Source: Virgibacillus chiguensis (GTDB taxonomy: Bacteria; Bacillota; Bacilli; Bacillales; Amphibacillaceae). Taken from it: 64,000 nucleotides of DNA. Below, piece by piece: positions 1 to 9,372 of the stretch. The notes under the pieces were generated by a model, which searched no databases, had not been told where the DNA came from, and saw only the letters and a list, made by a program, of their open reading frames with translations. The first letter of the stretch is position 1. The number at the start of each line of letters is the position of its first letter. The DNA lies in NCBI RefSeq assembly GCF_900129865.1, contig NZ_FQXD01000008.1, forward strand, positions 126,808 through 190,807, read 5' to 3'. Made by a program: the position numbers and the translations under genes.

Positions 1-311
1 TTTGCTTTTAATTGTTCTTCTAAGTTAGTACCAATAAAACTACTGTTTACTTTTTTTGTAATGATAACTTCCCCCTCGATTGGTTCAACTATTTCTTTGA
101 TAGCAAAGCCTTTATTTGCCATATGAAATACGGAATTAGGATTATCAGACGTGTGTTGTATATGAAATACTATCCACTTCTTTTCTCTCCATAATTGTAG
201 TATTTTTCTCATATTCTCTTCTGCTTCTTGATTATTTCTCTCACCCCATTTTTTATCTTCAAATGCCTTTTGTACATCGACCAAAATTAAAGCTTTTTTC
301 GTTTCACTCAT
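1..311 (-). CDS. Isochorismatase-family cysteine hydrolase, 3' part outside window
   Basis: The first 103 codons are visible, starting at an ATG at 311 with GGAGGAGAAACTC upstream. The N-terminus reads ALILVDVQKAF, the strand-1 motif of isochorismatase/nicotinamidase-like hydrolases with the catalytic Asp. A HIQHTSDNPNS segment and a KKVNSSFIGT segment follow, both at the usual places of the fold. The nucleophilic Cys lies in the missing C-terminal half, so activity cannot be judged. These enzymes hydrolyse amide or enol-ether bonds of small metabolites in the cytosol; the substrate cannot be told from this part. It is separated from the next gene by a terminator and a stretch with no intact gene. 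Confidence 0.8.
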   Translation of the reverse strand, partial: MSETKKALILVDVQKAFEDKKWGERNNQEAEENMRKILQLWREKKWIVFHIQHTSDNPNSVFHMANKGFAIKEIVEPIEGEVIITKKVNSSFIGTNLEEQLKA

Positions 312-654
312 GAGTTTCTCCTCCTAATGTTTTATTTACCATTGATAATTATGCTCATATTGTAAATGCAAAATTTAATATTTTTTCCAGAAAGAAAGCA
401 AATTTAGGCAACTAAATTGTGAGCCATTTCTTTAGTCCACTTTTGAATACCTTCTTGTACATCATTAGGACAATTGAACTGTCGGTTGGGTTTCTATTAT
501 TCATTGTACTTCCCCTTCCTTATCTACTTTTAGCCTAATACAATCATAAAAAACACCCAACAGTTAGTTTAATATCACGCTAACTTCAGGGTGTCCTCAT
601 CTATATTGTTACTTTATCATGTAAGAATTCAAACAAAAGTAAAATGAAATGAAC
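312..654. other. Intergenic stretch with a terminator and a gene scrap
   Basis: No intact gene is seen. The stretch holds the terminator at 548-599 and, on the minus strand at about 405-500, a short open stretch ending in KWTKEMAHNLVA with an in-frame stop just upstream, which may be a relic of a deleted gene. Confidence 0.4.
548..599 (-). terminator. Rho-independent terminator
   Basis: On the minus strand ACACCCTGAAGTTAG pairs imperfectly with CTAACTGTTGGGTGT and is followed directly by TTTTTT. It lies about 55 bases past the stop codon of the 160-residue gene at 655-1137 and most likely ends that transcript. Confidence 0.65.
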
Positions 655-1137
655 CTATGCACATTCCTTTAAAATACAAATTCCATATTGCTTTAGTTCC
701 TTATGGATCACTGGACTATCAGCTATACCTTGACAATAACTGTATTCTAAGAAAACGGCATACATACTGTTCCATGCAGCCTCTAATTCGGTAAGTAAAT
801 CCTTTTGTTCCGTAGTAGTTAACGCTGCTTGTAATTGCTTGAAAATTTCATCAGCATGATCTTCTTCTTTTTTTAAATTTGAGTTTGTTAAAGCATTACG
901 GTAGGCAACTTGGTGAATGCGCTCAACAAAAACGATGTTATTAAATGCCTTTCGTAATATATGATGCTTAGCATCTTCTGTTTCTTTTTCGTCCGTAAAC
1001 ATATATCCTTCTTGTTCATCACACAGCACTTCTTCTGTTTGCTTCCTGTGAAAGAAATCATACACGCCGCTGCACTCATTTACGATATCAAAACGCCCCA
1101 TTGGTTCTTGACAAACAGTCAAAGTACTCGCTCTCAT
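655..1137 (-). CDS. Hypothetical protein, 160 aa
   Basis: I do not recognise this family. The start at 1137 (MRASTLTVCQEP) is chosen because GGAGGG lies seven bases before it; an upstream ATG at 1155 has no usable spacing. The product is soluble, without a signal peptide or membrane segment. The N-terminal 50 residues include several Cys and acidic residues. Residues of about 55-150 look mostly helical and charged (EEDHADEIFKQLQAAL, KDLLTELEAAW), with a Cys-containing C-terminus ending ILKECA. It is a monocistronic gene with its own terminator. The composition matches the neighbouring genes, so there is no sign of recent transfer. Confidence 0.6.
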   Translation of the reverse strand: MRASTLTVCQEPMGRFDIVNECSGVYDFFHRKQTEEVLCDEQEGYMFTDEKETEDAKHHILRKAFNNIVFVERIHQVAYRNALTNSNLKKEEDHADEIFKQLQAALTTTEQKDLLTELEAAWNSMYAVFLEYSYCQGIADSPVIHKELKQYGICILKECA

Positions 1138-1543
1138 ATTGCATCCCTCCATCAAAATTAAGTTACCTTATTCCCGGCACATGCCTTCTACCATCATGGA
1201 TTTTGCATCATTCCAAAAATTATTCATTTGAAAAGTAATGTAGATAATTATACAATATTTCACCTCACTAAAATTAAATTTTCAAAATTAATCTGTACAA
1301 TTACACTAACATATGTTCGGTTTTTTTGCACAGTTAAACCTCTTAAGATAGGAAAGCTTTTTTACCTAAACCCACCTTCGTTCATAGGTGGATTTGTTCA
1401 TCATTTCATCAACAATTTCTTGATTAACGCCATAAAATAACCGCAGAAAGTCACAAAAGCAAATTCGACCCCCTACGGTTACTATGATGTTTAAGTTTAG
1501 TTAACTATAAGTTAAACACAAAACAAAGCATCAACGATTACTT
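1138..1543. other. Intergenic stretch without recognised gene
   Basis: AT-rich DNA between iolJ and the 160-residue gene. A small hairpin (CCACCT, 8-base loop, AGGTGG) lies near 1373-1392. On the minus strand around 1379-1440 a short frame reads VNQEIVDEMMNKSTYERRW and then stops; it could be a fragment of a lost gene but has no start or clear family. No promoter or terminator stands out. Confidence 0.3.
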
Positions 1544-2413
1544 CTATTCTACTTTATTCATTGCTTTATTACTTGAACCAAATTCTTGGATTTTTTCATG
1601 TACTGTTTCCTTTATTGCCTGTTTACTTAACTCCAATAATTTTTTTGGCTCATATACTTCTGGATTTTCTACCAAACTTTGTTGTAGTGCTTCTCTCCAA
1701 GCTATATTCATTTCAGTATTAATATTAATCTTAGCATGCCCTAAGCGTATTGATCTTTGCAGTTGGTCTAACGGTATTCCACTCGCTCCATGTAAGACAA
1801 GTGGGATTTCAACTTCTTTAGATATTTCAGCCATCTGCTTAAATCCTAGCTTTGGTTCACCAACATACTTCCCATGTACAGAACCTAGTGCAGCAGCAAG
1901 CGCATCAACTCTTGTTTTCTCCACAAGCTCTACACATTCTCGTAAATTGGCATAACAAATATTGCCTATTAGACCATCTTCATAACCACCAACCGTACCA
2001 ATTTCTGCTTCAACGGATACACCATTTACATGTGCATAGTCTACTACTTGCTTCGTATTTTTAATATTCTCATCAATTGGAAAGTGGCTACCATCGTACA
2101 TCACAGAGCTATATCCAGCGTCAATCGCTTCAAAACATCTTTCTACACTTTGCCCATGATCCAAATGTAATACAACCGGAACAGTAATTTGCTGAACTTC
2201 CATTAGATTACGAACCATATTAGAAATTAGTTTGAAACCACCAAGATAATCCACCAATCTATCCGAAGAAGCAATAATAACAGGAGCCTTTGCCTCTTGA
2301 GCTGCCTCTAATATAGCTTGTGGCCAAATAAGACCATTGATGTTAAAATGTCCTACAGCATATCCTGCTTGCTTAGCTTGAGGAAGTATATCATTTAATG
2401 TAACTAATGCCAT
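1544..2413 (-). CDS. iolJ: Class II aldolase IolJ (2-deoxy-5-keto-gluconate-6-P aldolase)
   Basis: A 289-residue class II, zinc-dependent aldolase. The zinc/phosphate motifs are visible: HLDHGQSVERCFEAIDAG near residue 80, the Glu-rich VEAEIGTVGG segment, VHGKYVGEP, and LVLHGASGIP with the phosphate-binding GHAKININTEM that follows. In inositol catabolism this enzyme splits 2-deoxy-5-keto-D-gluconate 6-phosphate into dihydroxyacetone phosphate and malonic semialdehyde. The start at 2413 has AGGAG eight bases upstream; the in-frame ATG at 2440 does not. It is the last gene of iolABCDJ, 54 bases after iolD. The family also includes fructose-bisphosphate aldolases, but the operon points to IolJ. 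Confidence 0.92.
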   Translation of the reverse strand: MALVTLNDILPQAKQAGYAVGHFNINGLIWPQAILEAAQEAKAPVIIASSDRLVDYLGGFKLISNMVRNLMEVQQITVPVVLHLDHGQSVERCFEAIDAGYSSVMYDGSHFPIDENIKNTKQVVDYAHVNGVSVEAEIGTVGGYEDGLIGNICYANLRECVELVEKTRVDALAAALGSVHGKYVGEPKLGFKQMAEISKEVEIPLVLHGASGIPLDQLQRSIRLGHAKININTEMNIAWREALQQSLVENPEVYEPKKLLELSKQAIKETVHEKIQEFGSSNKAMNKVE

Positions 2414-2467
2414 GTTTATTTCTCCTAATTCATTTTGCAAAGCTTTCTCATTTACGTTAGTTATTCC

Positions 2468-4384
2468 TTAATACCCTTTCGCCTGCTTCATTGCTTCTTG
2501 CTTATTTTGAAATGCCTTATTTATACTTTCCTGTTTAGAAACTTCAGATAAACCGACATTCCACCAACTTCCCTCATAGCCATCTGACATTGTTTTTGGA
2601 AGAACTTTAATTTCAATTAATGTGGAATTTGGTTGTTTTTTCGCATCTTCAATAGCTAGTCTCAATTCATCAAGATTACTTATTTTATAGGTCTTAGCGC
2701 CGTAACCCTCTGCTACTTTTGCATAGTCTATGTTTAAAATTGTACCAGCTGCTGTTCTAAATTCTGTTCCTTGGTTTGCGCACCCATTACCCATTTGTAG
2801 ATTATTAATACAACCAAATCCAGAGTTATCAAATAGAATAATATTAATTTTTTTATTGTATTGAATAGCTGTAACAAGTTCCGAATGTAGCATTAAGAAA
2901 CTCCCATCACCAACAAAGGCATACACTTCTTTATCTGGTTCCGCTAGACGTGCTCCTAATGCACCAGCAATTTCATACCCCATACAAGAGTAACCATATT
3001 CCAAGTGATACGTATTAGGAACGACCGGATTCCATAATCTTTGCATATCTCCTGGTAATGAACCAGCCGCCGAAACAACAATAGCGTCTTCATTAAGCGA
3101 TTCATTTAATGCAACAAATACTTCTGTTTGCGTTAGTTCTGTCTGTAAAACATTTGCGTATTCGTTTAACGTTTCTTGTGAAAAATGTCCGTCTATTTCA
3201 GGAACAAAATCTTTCCGTTTAAATTGAACATTTGCTAAACGAGTTCTTTCATCTAGCCATTCCCTTTTTAATTCTTCTAATTGCGTACCATAATTTGCCT
3301 TATATCCTTCTAATAGTGGCGCTAACTCTTTAAGTGTCGCTTTTGCATCACCAACAACTTGAAATGCGTCCAACTTATATGCTTGCATACGACTTATATT
3401 AATGTTAAGAAATTGACTTTTCTCCAAATTAAACAACGTTTTAGAAGAAGTGGTGAAATCGGTATATCTTGTACCAATACCAATTATTAGATCTGCCTCT
3501 TTAACTACCTTATTTGCAGCAGATGTACCTAAAATTCCTAGTCCACCTAAATTATTTTTGAATTGCCACTCTACAGTCGATTTCCCAGCATGTGTTTCTA
3601 CTAATGGAATATCATGTCGTTCTGAGATGTGGATTAATTCCTCTCTTGCTTCTGAGTACTTACAACCACCGCCAACAACAATTACTGGTTGACGACTGTT
3701 TTTAATTCTTTCTACACTTCCTTCCATTTCGCGCTTTGTAGGTACTGTACGGTTGATATAATGTACGCGTTTTTGAAAAAATTCAACCGGATAATCGTAC
3801 GCTTCTCCTTCTACATCTTGAGGTAAGCAAATCGTAGCTGGCCCCATCGTAGCTGGATTGGTCATTACTTCAAACGCTCTGATCAAAGCAGACATTAGCT
3901 GTTCTGGTCTTTGAACGCGATCCCAATAACGCGAAACAGCTTTGAATGCGTCATTAGTTGAAATAGCAATGCTTGACTCTTGTTCTATTTGTTGTAATAC
4001 TGGATCTGGCTGTCTTGTAGCAAATGTATCTGCTGGTAAGAATAAAACAGGAATCTGATTCGCCAAAGCTGTGCCGGCAGCTGTGATCATATTCGCTGAT
4101 CCTGGCCCAGCTGAACTAGATAAAGCATAGATCTTTTTACGTAAGGATTGTTTAGAAAAAGCAATTGCTGCATGAGCCATCCCCTGTTCGTTTTTTCCCA
4201 TAAAGGTTTTTAAGTGGCCTGCGTCTTCTTCTAAAGCTTCCCCAATTCCAAGAACATTGCCATGGCCATATATATGAAAGATACCTTCAACAAAAGGATG
4301 TTCTTTGCCATCAACAGATAAATACTGCTGATTTAAAAACTTTATTAACGCTTGGGCAGTTGTTAAACGAATGGTTGCTACCAT
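2468..4384 (-). CDS. iolD: 3D-trihydroxycyclohexane-1,2-dione hydrolase IolD
   Basis: A 638-residue ThDP-dependent enzyme of the acetohydroxyacid-synthase fold. It opens the ring of 3D-(3,5/4)-trihydroxycyclohexane-1,2-dione to give 5-deoxy-glucuronate. The N-terminal PYR domain carries the [14 protein letters not shown] segment and the EQGMAHAA segment. The C-terminal ThDP motif starts at GDGSF and ends in the Asn-rich [10 protein letters not shown], about 30 residues later. Length and the C-terminal [10 protein letters not shown] segment fit IolD rather than acetolactate synthase. ATG at 4384 has GGAGG about ten bases upstream. It follows iolC by 18 bases, so the two genes are cotranscribed. 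Confidence 0.95.
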   Translation of the reverse strand: MVATIRLTTAQALIKFLNQQYLSVDGKEHPFVEGIFHIYGHGNVLGIGEALEEDAGHLKTFMGKNEQGMAHAAIAFSKQSLRKKIYALSSSAGPGSANMITAAGTALANQIPVLFLPADTFATRQPDPVLQQIEQESSIAISTNDAFKAVSRYWDRVQRPEQLMSALIRAFEVMTNPATMGPATICLPQDVEGEAYDYPVEFFQKRVHYINRTVPTKREMEGSVERIKNSRQPVIVVGGGCKYSEAREELIHISERHDIPLVETHAGKSTVEWQFKNNLGGLGILGTSAANKVVKEADLIIGIGTRYTDFTTSSKTLFNLEKSQFLNINISRMQAYKLDAFQVVGDAKATLKELAPLLEGYKANYGTQLEELKREWLDERTRLANVQFKRKDFVPEIDGHFSQETLNEYANVLQTELTQTEVFVALNESLNEDAIVVSAAGSLPGDMQRLWNPVVPNTYHLEYGYSCMGYEIAGALGARLAEPDKEVYAFVGDGSFLMLHSELVTAIQYNKKINIILFDNSGFGCINNLQMGNGCANQGTEFRTAAGTILNIDYAKVAEGYGAKTYKISNLDELRLAIEDAKKQPNSTLIEIKVLPKTMSDGYEGSWWNVGLSEVSKQESINKAFQNKQEAMKQAKGY

Positions 4385-4402
4385 AAAATCTCGCCTCCAT
4401 AT

Positions 4403-5380
4403 CTATTGGGATTGATTGTTGATTAATTCCTCAATCTCTGAAACAGTTGGCATCGCTTCAGAAGAACTATGCTTACTAACAACAATCGCTGCTGCTGCAC
4501 TAGCATATTTTAAAGCGGTTTCTACATCTTTCTCATTAAATAACGCATAAAGAAATGCAGAAGCATAAGCATCCCCAGCACCAAAGGTCTTTAAAACTTC
4601 GGTCTTGTAAGCGTTCGCTTTATATTCTTTTCCCTCTTTACTATATGCAAAAGATCCTTCGACACCGTGTTTAATGACAATTATTTCAGGCTCATATTTA
4701 AATAATTCCTTTACAGTATCTTGATTATCTCCGCCTTCTTTCCCTTCCAACATATCAAATTCATCACGAGTACCGATGACAATATCCGCTTTTTGTGCTA
4801 CTAATGTGTAATAAGTGGATACTTCTTCCTCTGACTTCCATGTGTATGGACGGTAGTCGATTTCAAAGATAACTTTTACATCGTTTGCTTTTGCGTATGC
4901 AACAGCAGTTAATACAGCCTCTCGAGAAGGACTTTGTGCAAGAGCTGTTCCAGATACTAAAAGAACTTCAGCCTCACGGATATATTTTTCATCCACTTCC
5001 TGTGGTGTTAAATAAAGGTCTGCTACATTATCTCTATACATTAAAATAGAACATTCACTAGGACTCTTAATTTCCGTAAATGCTAACCCCGACTTCCTTC
5101 CTTCCTGATCCGCCACCATTTTCGAGGTATCTACACCTTTTCCAGCCATATAAGTCGCTATAAATCTTCCGTGCTGATCATCGGATACTTTTCCAATAAA
5201 CCCAACATTTAGCCCTAAATTTGACGTCCCAATAGCAATATTTGCTGGAGAACCACCGACATACTTTTGAAAAGTCATGGTTTCTTCCATTGGCCGATTA
5301 TATTCAACAGCATTTAAATCAATACATGCTCTACCAATAGCAATTATATCCATTTTTTTATTTCCTTTTTTTAACCTCAT
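4403..5380 (-). CDS. iolC: 5-dehydro-2-deoxygluconokinase IolC
   Basis: A 325-residue PfkB/ribokinase-family sugar kinase. It phosphorylates 2-deoxy-5-keto-D-gluconate at O-6; the phosphorylated product is both the IolJ substrate and, in Bacillus subtilis, the inducer that releases IolR. The N-terminal GGSPANIAIG motif and the C-terminal TFGAGDAYASAF motif with the catalytic Asp are present. The start at 5380 is supported by GGAGG eight bases upstream; an ATG at 5395 lies within that site. The gap to iolB is 211 bases, unusually large for this operon, and holds a 72-bp inverted-repeat element. Confidence 0.94.
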   Translation of the reverse strand: MRLKKGNKKMDIIAIGRACIDLNAVEYNRPMEETMTFQKYVGGSPANIAIGTSNLGLNVGFIGKVSDDQHGRFIATYMAGKGVDTSKMVADQEGRKSGLAFTEIKSPSECSILMYRDNVADLYLTPQEVDEKYIREAEVLLVSGTALAQSPSREAVLTAVAYAKANDVKVIFEIDYRPYTWKSEEEVSTYYTLVAQKADIVIGTRDEFDMLEGKEGGDNQDTVKELFKYEPEIIVIKHGVEGSFAYSKEGKEYKANAYKTEVLKTFGAGDAYASAFLYALFNEKDVETALKYASAAAAIVVSKHSSSEAMPTVSEIEELINNQSQ

Positions 5381-5463
5381 GGTTTTATCCTCCAATTTCC
5401 AACTTAGAAAGTTTGCTAACCTAGTAAATAAAATGATTCTTCATGATTTACTGCTGCACTAGA

Positions 5464-5535
5464 GGCGCTGTGAACTACCACTTAGATTTGTCCAGCAAAC
5501 AACTCCAATTATTGTGATAATGGTGTTACAGCGCC
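5464..5535. repeat. 72-bp element with 8-bp terminal inverted repeats inside the iol operon
   Basis: GGCGCTGT at 5464-5471 is matched by ACAGCGCC at 5528-5535. The interior (ACTTAGATTTGTCCAG, then CTCCAATTATTGTG and GGTGTTACAGC) resembles part of the foldback element near 9270-9315, which reads ACTTAGACTTGTACAG and GTGTTATAGCAC. It sits between iolB and iolC, so a transcript through the operon would contain a hairpin with an 8-bp base stem. No T-run follows, so it is not a typical terminator. I infer an IS200/IS605-derived relic. Confidence 0.5.
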
Positions 5536-5591
5536 ATACAATATATTCAGAATCTATCTACAACTATTTTTTAATCGTATGAAAGTAGGTA

Positions 5592-6407
5592 TTACTTCCT
5601 CTTCAAAATCCACTCATGATCTGGATCGTTATGAAACTTCCAAATCTTTTTAGGACCAGCCATGACATTTAAATAATAGGAAGTGTAACCATCCGGCACT
5701 CCAACAGGGTGATAGCCTTTGGGAACGGAAACGACATCGCCATGCTCTACACTCATCGTTTCATCTAAAGAACGATCATCTGTATACACACGTTGGAACA
5801 CAAAGCCTTGCTCTGGGTCTATTTCATGATAATACGTTTCCTCTAAAAATGATTCTTCTGGCAAATTATCCTGATCATGCTTGTGAGGAGGGTAACTTGA
5901 AAAGTTACCCCCATCTGTATATACCTCTACAACTAATAAACTACTAGATACAGCTGAACTATCTGGTAATATATTGTGTACCATTCTTTTATTCTGATAT
6001 TTCCCTCGATGCTCTACAGAGTTATCAGCTGCCCGTATCACTTGAGCTTGCCGTTTTTCTGTTGCAGGTGCATAGCATAATGCTATCTTACAAGCACTTT
6101 TTGCAGCTATTTTAAATGTAGAATCCTTTGAAATATAAACACTATCTGTCGGTTTCTTTTCAAATACAGAATCGCGTGTTCCTAATTCTTCAAACAGTTG
6201 ATCTCCGGTTTTTACAGAAGCCTTTCCTGTTAAAACAACAATACATACTTCTTTATCAGTCAATTCTTCAGCATAAGTCGCTTGTTCATCCAACTGAATG
6301 AGTTTAAATGCAACATATTTTAAATCTGAATTTCTTTCATGAACATCTTGCAAAATAGTAACTCCAGAAACGTTATGATCGTTCGGTTTGTATTGCAACT
6401 TACTCAT
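5592..6407 (-). CDS. iolB: 5-deoxy-glucuronate isomerase IolB
   Basis: A 271-residue cupin-fold isomerase that converts 5-deoxy-glucuronate to 2-deoxy-5-keto-gluconate. The C-terminal cupin is plain: NFSSYPPHKHDQDNLPEESF carries the metal-binding HKHD and Glu, then EETYYHEI and the late metal-binding His within PKGYHPVGVPDGYT. Start at 6407 is chosen because AAAGGAG lies seven bases before it; the ATG six bases upstream at 6413 touches that site. It follows iolA by 12 bases. Length matches the family. Confidence 0.94.
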   Translation of the reverse strand: MSKLQYKPNDHNVSGVTILQDVHERNSDLKYVAFKLIQLDEQATYAEELTDKEVCIVVLTGKASVKTGDQLFEELGTRDSVFEKKPTDSVYISKDSTFKIAAKSACKIALCYAPATEKRQAQVIRAADNSVEHRGKYQNKRMVHNILPDSSAVSSSLLVVEVYTDGGNFSSYPPHKHDQDNLPEESFLEETYYHEIDPEQGFVFQRVYTDDRSLDETMSVEHGDVVSVPKGYHPVGVPDGYTSYYLNVMAGPKKIWKFHNDPDHEWILKRK

Positions 6408-6419
6408 AACCATGCTCCT

Positions 6420-7883
6420 TTATTTAAAATCTTTTGTTGCATATCTAGCGGTAACTACTTTCTTATGTGTGTAGAATTCAACACCGTCTTTTCCATTGGC
6501 GTGCAATGTTCCATAAAAAGATGATTTCCATCCTGAAAATGGGAAGAATGCCATTGGTGCTGGAACACCTAAGTTAACTCCGAGCATACCCGCATCTATT
6601 TTTTCACGGAAATAACGGATTGCATTTGCACTATTCGTGAACAAGCATGCACCATTAGCGAATACAGATTTATTGGCCAATTCTACTCCTGCTGCCAGAT
6701 TCTTCACTTTCACAACACAAAGAACAGGCGCAAATAATTCCTCTTTCCAAATGGTCATTTCTGGAGTGACATCTGTAAATATAGTTGGACCGACAAAATA
6801 TCCTTCACTTGGAATTCCTTCACGACCATCCAATACTAATGTAGCACCTTCGTCTACACCTTTTTGAATATAATCAAATGTTTTTTGCTGATGTTCTTTA
6901 CGAATAACTGGCCCTAAAAACACCTCTTCATCTAATCCATTTCCCATTTTTAATTGTTTAGCTTCAGATGCCAGCTGTTCCATGAATGCATCATAAATAC
7001 CTTCTTCTACTGCCACAACGGATGCAGCCATACATCTTTCACCAGCAGAACCATAAGCAGCAGCGATTACATTACGAATCGTTTCATCTAAGTCAGCATC
7101 ATTTAAAACAATGGTATGATTTTTAGCACCAGTTAAAGCTTGCACGCGCTTAAGGTTTTCAGAACCTTTTTGGTAAACATACTTTCCAACAGGTTCTGAC
7201 CCTACAAAAGATACTGCTTTTATTTTTGGATGTTCAAGTATTCCATTTACTACGTCATGTGCACCATTTACAATTTGAAACACGCCATTTGGAAGACCAG
7301 CTTCTTTAAATAACTCTGCCAATTTTTCTGTTAAAAGCGGCGTACGTTCGGATGGTTTCAAAATAAATGTGTTTCCACATGCAATGGCCATTGGGAACAT
7401 CCAACAAGGCACCATCATCGGAAAATTGAAAGGTGAGATTCCGCCAACTACACCAATAGGGTAACGATAATTGGTCGCTTCTACATCGGTAGCAATGGAT
7501 GACAATGAATCTCCCATTGTTAAAGAAGGTGCTCCAGCAGCAAATTCTACATTTTCAATTCCACGTTGCACTTCCCCTAGAGCTTCACTGTATGCCTTTC
7601 CATTTTCAATCGTTATTAAACGAGCAAGCTCTTCCTTGTTTTCCATGAGTAACTGTTGGAACTTAAATAAGATACGTGCTCTTTTTGGTACAGCAGTGTT
7701 ACTCCATGATTGAAAAGCTTCACTGGCGATTTCTACGGCTTCATTTAATTCTTTTTTTGTGGAAATAGGAACTCTTGCAACGACTTCCTCTGTTGCTGGA
7801 TTTAAAACATCTTCAAAAGTTTTCGTTTCACTTCCAACCCATTTTCCATTCACAAAGTTTTTCAAAGTTCTAATTTCACCCAT
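6420..7883 (-). CDS. iolA: Methylmalonate/malonate-semialdehyde dehydrogenase (CoA-acylating) IolA
   Basis: A 487-residue aldehyde dehydrogenase, the same length as the Bacillus subtilis enzyme. It turns malonic semialdehyde to acetyl-CoA with NAD and CoA, the last step of the inositol pathway. The nucleophilic Cys is in GSAGERCMA. The segment [11 protein letters not shown] has Asn where hydrolytic aldehyde dehydrogenases have the general-base Glu, typical of CoA-acylating members. Start 7883 ([10 protein letters not shown]) has GAGGTG at good spacing. First gene of iolABCDJ, divergent from iolR, with IolR-like repeats upstream. Confidence 0.95.
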   Translation of the reverse strand: MGEIRTLKNFVNGKWVGSETKTFEDVLNPATEEVVARVPISTKKELNEAVEIASEAFQSWSNTAVPKRARILFKFQQLLMENKEELARLITIENGKAYSEALGEVQRGIENVEFAAGAPSLTMGDSLSSIATDVEATNYRYPIGVVGGISPFNFPMMVPCWMFPMAIACGNTFILKPSERTPLLTEKLAELFKEAGLPNGVFQIVNGAHDVVNGILEHPKIKAVSFVGSEPVGKYVYQKGSENLKRVQALTGAKNHTIVLNDADLDETIRNVIAAAYGSAGERCMAASVVAVEEGIYDAFMEQLASEAKQLKMGNGLDEEVFLGPVIRKEHQQKTFDYIQKGVDEGATLVLDGREGIPSEGYFVGPTIFTDVTPEMTIWKEELFAPVLCVVKVKNLAAGVELANKSVFANGACLFTNSANAIRYFREKIDAGMLGVNLGVPAPMAFFPFSGWKSSFYGTLHANGKDGVEFYTHKKVVTARYATKDFK

Positions 7884-7918
7884 TATGAACACCTCTTTTT
7901 GAGTTTTATTGTTATCTT

Positions 7919-8039
7919 TTGATTAACATTTAGTTATATGTTGATTACAATTCAATATTATATTAAACTTATATTAAAGTCAAGGTTTGATCATTTATTA
8001 TCATCACTTTATTATCAAAATATGGTTAACTGTTGATTA
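7919..8039. promoter_or_regulatory. Putative IolR operators between iolA and iolR
   Basis: Direct repeats at exact 11-bp steps: TTGATTA at 7919, TTAGTTA at 7930 and TTGATTA at 7941 on the iolA side, then TGGTTA at 8023 and TTGATTA at 8033 on the iolR side. The reverse complement at 7925-7915 fits the published IolR element WRAYCAADARD; other copies are near-matches. The two sets would allow control of iolA and autoregulation of iolR. Confidence 0.6.
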
Positions 8040-8095
8040 ACTACGATGAAAATGGTATCTTGAAATACAATAATATGACTAAGGAAGTGCTTAAA

Positions 8096-8851
8096 ATGAA
8101 ATTAAAAAGAATACAGGAAATTGAAGCTTACGTTCACGAAAACGGTAGTGCAAGCATTGATGAACTTTGTGATAAGTTTAATGTGTCTAAAAACACGATT
8201 CGTCGCGATATAAACAAAATTGTTGAGAATGGAACAATTAAAAAAGTCTATGGTGGCGTTGCTTCTGTTTCTAATCAGCTTAAACCCTACGAACATCGTC
8301 ACTCCAGCCATTCAGAAGAGAAAATAGCCATTGGTAAAGCCGCAGCGGCGGAAATTGAGGATAACGATCTTGTTTTTATTGATTCCGGTACAACAACTAG
8401 TTGTATAGGCGATTTTTTTGATCCAGACAAAAGAGTAACCATCATTACCAATAACTTAAATATCATTAATAAAGCCGCTGAGTTAAGTAATTATCAGCTC
8501 ATATTAATAGGTATGACATATAAGCGTGCTACCAGATCCTTTGTCAACGTAGAGTCTTGGGAATACTTTAAACGTATCAATATTACCAAAAGCTTTATGG
8601 CAGCAACAGGACTTTCAATTGAACGAGGTGTTACGAATTCAGATTTACTAGAATATGATATTAAAAGTCGGATTGTCGAAAAGACGGATCGAAACATTCT
8701 GTTAGTCGATCATTCAAAATTCGATAAAGCTGCTTTAGTCACCTATTCAAATATAGAAAAGTTTCATCAAATCATTACTTCAGATTCTATTCCAGAAAAC
8801 TATAAAGTCTATTGTAAGGAGAAAGGTATTAAAATTAATTATGTCAATTAA
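8096..8851 (+). CDS. iolR: Inositol operon repressor IolR (DeoR family)
   Basis: A 251-residue DeoR-family repressor. Residues 5-55 form the helix-turn-helix (SIDELCDKFNVSKNTIRRDI); the rest is the sugar-phosphate-sensing domain, including DSGTTTSCIGDFF and the C-terminal VDHSKFDK. In Bacilli IolR represses iol genes until 2-deoxy-5-keto-gluconate 6-phosphate binds. ATG at 8096 follows AAGGAAGTG at good spacing and gives the same length as the B. subtilis protein; an upstream in-frame start at 8033 lies inside the operator. It is divergent from iolA. Confidence 0.9.
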   Translation: MKLKRIQEIEAYVHENGSASIDELCDKFNVSKNTIRRDINKIVENGTIKKVYGGVASVSNQLKPYEHRHSSHSEEKIAIGKAAAAEIEDNDLVFIDSGTTTSCIGDFFDPDKRVTIITNNLNIINKAAELSNYQLILIGMTYKRATRSFVNVESWEYFKRINITKSFMAATGLSIERGVTNSDLLEYDIKSRIVEKTDRNILLVDHSKFDKAALVTYSNIEKFHQIITSDSIPENYKVYCKEKGIKINYVN

Positions 8852-9372
8852 AATAAAAGTCATTAAACTTCTAAATCGCTTGCTCATTCCCTTCATTTGC
8901 TAGGGCTAATGTATACATTTTGCCCTTTTCTTTTCCCTCCCCCTCGCTTTTTAAAATACGGCATTGTGTTGCTACTATTTTTAGTTTTTATATGCTATCA
9001 GCTATTTTTTGCTCTTCATCTTCATTCCCTTTTATAAAACTTGGCTATTACCAAGATCTTTATGAGGATAGAACGCCGTCGTTTCCCCTAAAATATACCC
9101 TAAAAAATTTTATATTTAATTAAAGTGAAAAAGAAAAAAACATAACAGAATAAAGTGATCTTCAATCAGTGGGGTTTTCCTCCTTCCCCCACCGATTATC
9201 AGTAACCGAAGATATGACCTCATCGCCTCTTAGGAAGGAGGTAACTTAGTTACCCCCGACTTAGACTTGTACAGATTTGCATCTGCAATTCTTTAAGCGA
9301 GAGTGTTATAGCACTTTATACCCCGGGACAAATAGCACTTTATCTATTCTGTTACGTTTTTTTGTATTAAAT
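8852..9372. other. Intergenic stretch between convergent iolR and tautomerase gene
   Basis: No gene is seen. The right half is filled by a foldback element at 9144-9354. The left half (8852-9140) is AT-rich with no clear hairpin; the terminator of iolR was not identified unless the foldback element serves as one. Confidence 0.5.
9144..9354 (-). repeat. Foldback element with IS605 right-end/omegaRNA-like core
   Basis: The ends are imperfect inverted repeats: AACAGAATAAAGTG at 9144-9157 and CACTTTATCTATTCTGTT at 9337-9354. Inside, AATCAGTGGGG (9164-9174) pairs with CCCCACCGATT (about 9187-9197), and GGTAACTTAGTTACC is self-complementary. The first half matches the element at about 63565-63635 next to an IS200/IS605 tnpA: both contain TCTTCAATCAGTGGGG, a second arm ending GATT, and ATGACCT further in. 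No tnpA or tnpB is present here. I read it as a solo, non-autonomous IS605-type end. Confidence 0.55.

Noticed and set aside
405..500. Short minus-strand frame ending KWTKEMAHNLVA
   Set aside because: Interrupted by a stop and too short to assign; kept only as a possible relic in the spacer note.
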